A DNA stretch of 64,000 nucleotides from Bacillus cabrialesii (GTDB lineage Bacteria > Bacillota > Bacilli > Bacillales > Bacillaceae): assembly GCF_004124315.2 (NCBI RefSeq), contig NZ_CP096889.1, positions 3,827,001 through 3,891,000 on the forward strand, read 5' to 3'. A program made the position numbers and the translations under genes. Positions 60,305-64,000 of this stretch are shown piece by piece (within the stretch, counting starts at the first letter, position 1; every line of letters starts with the position of its first letter). The notes under the pieces are model-generated. The model worked only from the letters and a program-made list of their open reading frames with translations, was not told where the DNA came from and did no database searches.

Positions 60305-61507
60305 ATGGAATTGAAGCAGGACATGATTCCTCAGAAAAAAACAATCGGCGCTTTAGATCACGCCGTTTTTTTATGTATGGTATTTTGTTTTTGGTTTTCA
60401 GGCTATATTTATGTGCCTGTATTCAGCCTGTATTTGGAGGATCTGCACTTTTCATACGGCGCAATCGGCATCATCCTCGGCAGCTACGGGGTTACGCAAA
60501 TTCTTCTGCGATTCCCGCTCGGCCTTCTGTCAGACATCCTGTTTTCTCTGCGCAAGCAATTGTTAATTGCCGGATTTGGTTTTTCCATTCTCAGCAGCCT
60601 GCTTTTTCTGATGTTTGACTCTTTCTTCTTCGTGCTGGCCGCGCGGCTGTTTGCGGGGATAACCGCTTCTATGTGGGTGATGGCGACCATTTTATACACG
60701 CACTACTTTAACAATAGCAATGCATCAAAAGCGATGGGCATCATGCAGTTTTTCACCGTCATGCCTCAGTTTGTCAGCATTGTGTTCTGCGGGCTGGCGG
60801 CAGCCCGCTTAGGCAGGCAGGTCCCGTTTTGGATGGCGCTGGCGGCCTCGGCCGCCGGCCTGGTGATATGCTGCTTTATTAAAGATCCGTCGGCTTCTCC
60901 CGCAAACCGCGATACAATCCAGGTCAAACAATACATTCAAGACACATTGCGGCTTCCGAAGCTGAAGCTTTTCACCATCCTGTCTATGACGGCCCATGCG
61001 GTGTTATTTATGACAGTGTTTGGATTTACACCGCTTTTCATTCATCAGCTCGGAATGGGTGACGCGGAGCTGCTTTGGGTGATGAGCGCTTTTTTCCTCC
61101 CTCACGCAGCCGCCACACTAAGCTTTGTGTTTCTGCGCTTCACGAGCCGAATTGCTTACTTCGTGATGCTCGTCAGTTTTGCTGTCACCGGAGTCTGTTT
61201 GCTATTCGTTCCTTTTTCAGCTGCATTGTTCACGGTTTGCATCACACACGCCTGCATCGGGCTGGCGCTCGGTTTCGTATTTCCTCTGCTGCTAAGCCGC
61301 ATCGTCGATATTAGTTCTGCCCGTTTGAAAATGTCAGTGATGGGATTTTATCAATCGTTTTATGCGCTGGGCATCTTCTTTGGGCCCCTTCTTGCGGGAA
61401 AAATCGCACAGCTTTTTGGGCTTGCCGAGGTTTTTTACGGAGCCGGATTGATGGCATTTGCCGCCTTTCTTGTGATGCTCGCGCAAAAGCATAATATGAT
61501 CAATTAA
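60305..61507 (+). CDS. yxlH: MFS transporter YxlH
   Basis: YxlH (400 residues) is a 12-span major facilitator protein similar to drug/sugar efflux permeases. It has the loop GSYGVTQILLRFPLGLLSD between spans two and three. The substrate is unknown. The ATG follows GGGGTGGAGAG. Its TAA stop overlaps the yxlG stop on the other strand within TTAA, so the two genes converge with no terminator between them. Confidence 0.88.
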   Translation: MELKQDMIPQKKTIGALDHAVFLCMVFCFWFSGYIYVPVFSLYLEDLHFSYGAIGIILGSYGVTQILLRFPLGLLSDILFSLRKQLLIAGFGFSILSSLLFLMFDSFFFVLAARLFAGITASMWVMATILYTHYFNNSNASKAMGIMQFFTVMPQFVSIVFCGLAAARLGRQVPFWMALAASAAGLVICCFIKDPSASPANRDTIQVKQYIQDTLRLPKLKLFTILSMTAHAVLFMTVFGFTPLFIHQLGMGDAELLWVMSAFFLPHAAATLSFVFLRFTSRIAYFVMLVSFAVTGVCLLFVPFSAALFTVCITHACIGLALGFVFPLLLSRIVDISSARLKMSVMGFYQSFYALGIFFGPLLAGKIAQLFGLAEVFYGAGLMAFAAFLVMLAQKHNMIN

Positions 61508-62280
61508 TAGCTTTCATACCGCCGGAAGCGCCACACAGAAAACACGGCAAGAAGCATGATACACAAAATGGAGAATATGAGTGACCATGCGAAGAAATCC
61601 GCTCTCTCTCCATGAAGCAGGATATGCTCCGCCTGCTTGCAAAGCTCGGCCGGAAGCCACTTCGCACCATCGGGAAAAAGCGAGACAGCAAAGGAAACAG
61701 CAGCTGTGAGCCCAATTCCGAAAGCCGCGGCTGCTCCAAGGGACCGAAACATCGTGCTTCCGGCAAGGCCTGCAGTTACAATAAACATGATCCAAAGAGC
61801 ATAGAGGCCAAGGCTTGCGGCAAAATGGCTGAATGATGTGTGTTCAAACAGCAGACGGACGTAATAATAAGCAAGTCCGTATCCAGCTGCAAACGCCCCG
61901 ATTCCGATCACACTTTGGGTGAGCCACTTGCTCACGATATAATGGGCTGCCGTCACAGGACGTGACATGATCAGCGCCGTTACCCCTTGATTCCTTTCAT
62001 TGGCTACACTGCCCATCACGCTAAAGATGATCAGAGCCATGCCAAGCGTGTTGAATTGTGAAAGCGTGCTGACCATCACTTCAGACCCGGAAGGCATCGT
62101 AAAACTGATTTTCATGCCGTCAGGAAGATTTCCTCCGTGTTCGATGATTTCCGGCATATAATAAATGGTCAGCGGCTGTGTCAATCCGACGATCATCATC
62201 GCGACCGGCAGCCAAATCAGTTTGCCGCTTTTCCATCCTTCCAGCCATTCCTTTTGCAATAGCGTTAACAACACCTTCAT
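61504..62280 (-). CDS. yxlG: ABC transporter permease YxlG
   Basis: YxlG (258 residues) is the six-span membrane subunit of an ABC-2 type transporter, with ATPase YxlF. It is the last gene of the sigY operon and overlaps yxlF by four bases. In B. subtilis YxlFG lie downstream of the ECF factor SigY and its negative regulators. The transported substrate is unknown; the family suggests peptides or toxins. Confidence 0.93.
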   Translation of the reverse strand: MKVLLTLLQKEWLEGWKSGKLIWLPVAMMIVGLTQPLTIYYMPEIIEHGGNLPDGMKISFTMPSGSEVMVSTLSQFNTLGMALIIFSVMGSVANERNQGVTALIMSRPVTAAHYIVSKWLTQSVIGIGAFAAGYGLAYYYVRLLFEHTSFSHFAASLGLYALWIMFIVTAGLAGSTMFRSLGAAAAFGIGLTAAVSFAVSLFPDGAKWLPAELCKQAEHILLHGERADFFAWSLIFSILCIMLLAVFSVWRFRRYESY

Positions 62281-63164
62281 GTGTGCACCACCTTTAGATA
62301 GACGTCTTCAAGCGACTCCTTTTTCTGTTCAAAATGGGTGACAGTCAATCCCGTTCGGATACAGTCACTCAGCAACGTCCTGCCAGCGTGTAAATCCTGC
62401 AGCTCGAAAACAGCTTGAGACGGATTCATATAGACTATAGCGGAGACGTAAGGTTTCTCTTCAAGCCAGCCCTTTAATTTCTCTTTCACTGTAAGGGTAA
62501 AAACGTTCGTTTGATGCTGTTTTTTTAGCCGCTGTAACGCCCCTTTCCATGAAAGCTCCCCGTTTTTCATGATGACCACCTGATCGCACACCTGCTCCGC
62601 ATCGTGCAATACGTGTGTAGAAAACAGGACAGCCATATGCTTCTTCAGCTCCCGCATCATGTCCAGCACCTCGAACCGTCCTGACGGATCAAGAGCGGAC
62701 ACCGGTTCATCCAATATCAAAAGCTTCGGTTTATGGAGCAGCGCCTGTGCCAGCCCGAGTCTTTGCTTCATGCCGCCTGAATAGCCGCCGATTCTTTTGT
62801 GCGCGGATTCCTGCAAGCCGACAAATTCCAGCATCCCGCCGATTTTCTCTTGGCATTTTTTCTTTGAAAGACCGGACAGTCTCCCGGCAAATATTAAAAA
62901 CTCGTTTGCAGTCATCCACGAATAAAAAGCAGGATACTGCGGAAGGTACCCGATCAAACGCCGGTCCGGATTTTTCTCCCCTAACAGCTTGATGGTTCCG
63001 GAGGTTGGCGAGAGCAGCCCGGCCAGCATTTGCAGCGTTGTGGTTTTACCGGCTCCATTAGGGCCTAATAATGCGACACACTCGTTTTCATTCACGTGAA
63101 AACTGACATTTTTTACAGCTTGATGATGCCGATACGATTTGCATAATGATTCAATAGACAGCAT
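62277..63164 (-). CDS. yxlF: ABC transporter ATPase YxlF
   Basis: YxlF (295 residues) is the nucleotide-binding subunit: Walker A GPNGAGKTT, signature YSGGMKQRLGLA, Walker B LLILDEPVSALDP, then a C-terminal extension typical of drug/peptide exporters. It pairs with YxlG, with which its gene overlaps as ATGA-type coupling. Confidence 0.96.
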   Translation of the reverse strand: MLSIESLCKSYRHHQAVKNVSFHVNENECVALLGPNGAGKTTTLQMLAGLLSPTSGTIKLLGEKNPDRRLIGYLPQYPAFYSWMTANEFLIFAGRLSGLSKKKCQEKIGGMLEFVGLQESAHKRIGGYSGGMKQRLGLAQALLHKPKLLILDEPVSALDPSGRFEVLDMMRELKKHMAVLFSTHVLHDAEQVCDQVVIMKNGELSWKGALQRLKKQHQTNVFTLTVKEKLKGWLEEKPYVSAIVYMNPSQAVFELQDLHAGRTLLSDCIRTGLTVTHFEQKKESLEDVYLKVVHT

Positions 63165-63170
63165 ATCCGC

Positions 63171-63359
63171 TTACATTTGCTTTCTGCCGACGGTAAAAAA
63201 TAAAATCGGCCCGATAATATTGATACATACAATAATTGCAGCCCACATCCACTTAGGCCCGTTTGTCCGCTCTTCTTTTATACAGCTGATAAGGGCAAAC
63301 ACCGCCAAAACCAACTGTAATACAATCAGCGGCAAAATCATTTCCCAAGAAATATTCAC
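63171..63359 (-). CDS. yxlE: Negative regulator candidate YxlE (PLDc_N-like)
   Basis: YxlE (62 residues) is a two-span membrane protein of the phospholipase D N-terminal-like type (MWAAIIVCINIIGPILFFTVGRK is diagnostic). In B. subtilis it supports negative control of SigY together with YxlC. It overlaps yxlD by four bases and precedes yxlF by six. Confidence 0.9.
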   Translation of the reverse strand: MNISWEMILPLIVLQLVLAVFALISCIKEERTNGPKWMWAAIIVCINIIGPILFFTVGRKQM

Positions 63360-63562
63360 TGCTTGATCCCCCTTTTCTCCCGGTCCGGCTTAATAACAAA
63401 AAAGTAATAGCAAATCAGAGGCATCGGTGCTGTAATCAGTCCGACAATCCCCCAAATCCATGCCATGCGATTTCGTTTTTTCGCATCAATAAATAAAAAG
63501 ATTCCCTGTGCCAATACGATGAGATAAGCCGAAGCCGTTATGATCATTTCTGTTTGTGTCAT
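63356..63562 (-). CDS. yxlD: YxlD membrane protein
   Basis: YxlD (68 residues) has two membrane spans with the PLDc_N-like segment NRMAWIWGIVGLI. It is reported as a negative regulator of SigY activity. The ATG at 63562 overlaps the yxlC stop as ATGA; the longer open frame reaching 63640 lies inside yxlC. Confidence 0.9.
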   Translation of the reverse strand: MTQTEMIITASAYLIVLAQGIFLFIDAKKRNRMAWIWGIVGLITAPMPLICYYFFVIKPDREKRGIKQ

Positions 63563-63879
63563 CGGCGCTCCACCTCGCATTCCCCGAGCTGTCTTTTTTT
63601 CTCGGTCACAATCAAAATCGGCAGGGTAGCAAGCACACAAACCTGAAGTACGATAAACACAGCGGGAGCTTGAGTGAATGCCAGGATCGCCGCACTCACA
63701 ACCATCAGCGCGCAGAATACAAATAAGATGATCTCTTTCAGCAGTTTTCTTCTGCGTTCAGCTTTCATTTGTGACAGCTGGTAAAGCAGTTCTTTTTGAT
63801 CCGGTATAGAGGGATTGGCTGTTTCATCAATTTTCTGCAATTCTGATTTTAAATGAAGAGATCGCTTTTCTTTATTCAT
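63559..63879 (-). CDS. yxlC: SigY anti-sigma candidate YxlC
   Basis: YxlC (106 residues) has a charged cytoplasmic N-terminus (about 1-45) and two membrane spans, an anti-sigma layout, and is the gene next to sigY. Published work in B. subtilis assigns it a role in restraining SigY. The ATG overlaps the sigY end by eight bases. Confidence 0.9.
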   Translation of the reverse strand: MNKEKRSLHLKSELQKIDETANPSIPDQKELLYQLSQMKAERRRKLLKEIILFVFCALMVVSAAILAFTQAPAVFIVLQVCVLATLPILIVTEKKRQLGECEVERR

Positions 63880-64000
63880 CGTCCCACTCCTTTCTGATTT
63901 GCTGGAGCCCTTTATGAACTCTGGACTTCACCGTGCCTTCCTTGATCTGCAGCATCAGCCCGATTTCGGCGTAGGTATAGCCGTAGTAATGCCTTAATAA
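63872..64000 (-). CDS. sigY: ECF sigma factor SigY, C-terminal part
   Basis: Only the last 42 codons and the stop are in the window. They encode the sigma region 4.2 helix-turn-helix (YYGYTYAEIGLMLQIKEGTVKSRVHKG), which recognises the -35 element. The order sigY, yxlC, yxlD, yxlE, yxlF, yxlG with mostly overlapping ends shows one operon starting beyond the right edge. SigY maintains a sublancin-type prophage-linked trait in some reports, which this window cannot test. Confidence 0.93.
   Translation of the reverse strand, partial: LLRHYYGYTYAEIGLMLQIKEGTVKSRVHKGLQQIRKEWDDE

Noticed and set aside
1..64000. Mobile elements, phage genes, CRISPR, tRNA or rRNA
   Set aside because: No transposase, integrase, repeat-spacer array or structural RNA was found; gene order is that of the core B. 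subtilis chromosome.

Overview
The window is a chromosomal segment of a member of the Bacillus subtilis group. Gene content, gene order and protein lengths match the B. subtilis sacA-to-sigY segment as I know it. I read a handful of residue differences from the strain 168 proteins I remember (for example in Vpr and SacX), so this is probably a sibling subspecies or close species rather than 168 itself; that is inference, not a computed identity. No phage, insertion sequence, CRISPR array, rRNA or tRNA was seen, and every recognised gene has an intact reading frame except sacA and sigY, which are cut by the window ends.

Layout. 1-3958: sucrose PTS uptake and hydrolysis (sacP, partial sacA) with its RNA antiterminator SacT, the orphan ywcI, and the Rex-type ywcJ transporter gene. 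3959-8869: a cluster of DnaA boxes in front of the protease gene vpr, then ywcH and nfrA1 oxidoreductases. 8976-15618: rodA, the spore gene ywcE, the aa3 quinol oxidase operon qoxABCD and the stress gene ywzA. 15688-22340: galactose genes galK and galT, ywcD, the ywcC/slrA biofilm switch and a solute symporter pair (ywcB, ywcA). 22369-28567: ywbO, the Fur-type efeUOB iron system and thiM/thiE. 28575-33896: the ywbI regulator with the divergent holin-like cidAB pair, then ywbF, ywbE, ywbD and ywbC. 33943-40159: the LicC paralogue ywbA, protease epr and the sucrose sensor pair sacX/sacY. 40212-45239: gspA, ywaF, ywaD, the small alarmone synthetase ywaC and menA. 45683-50818: the dltXABCDE teichoic acid D-alanylation operon. 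50961-57495: ilvK, then the licBCAH beta-glucoside operon and its activator licR. 57657-64000: yxzF/yxlJ divergent from katX, yxlH, and the sigY-yxlCDEFG operon.

Recurring themes are PTS sugar control (SacT/SacP, SacY/SacX, LicR/LicBCA, YwbA, several cre boxes), secreted proteases, cell-envelope genes and general stress promoters. Sigma-B type promoters are visible before ywzA, gspA, katX and yxlJ.

The most useful less-obvious observations are: (i) a palindrome plus cre with the same spacing before both licBCAH and ywbA, suggesting ywbA is under LicR; (ii) at least five perfect DnaA boxes around the ywcI-vpr gap; (iii) a repeat-rich gap between slrA and ywcB with a terminator-like hairpin pointing at the slrA 3' end, suggesting an opposing transcript; (iv) a perfect 7-7-7 palindrome over the ywbO promoter; (v) a perfect cre in the ywcE leader. 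I did not find a wholly new multi-gene system.
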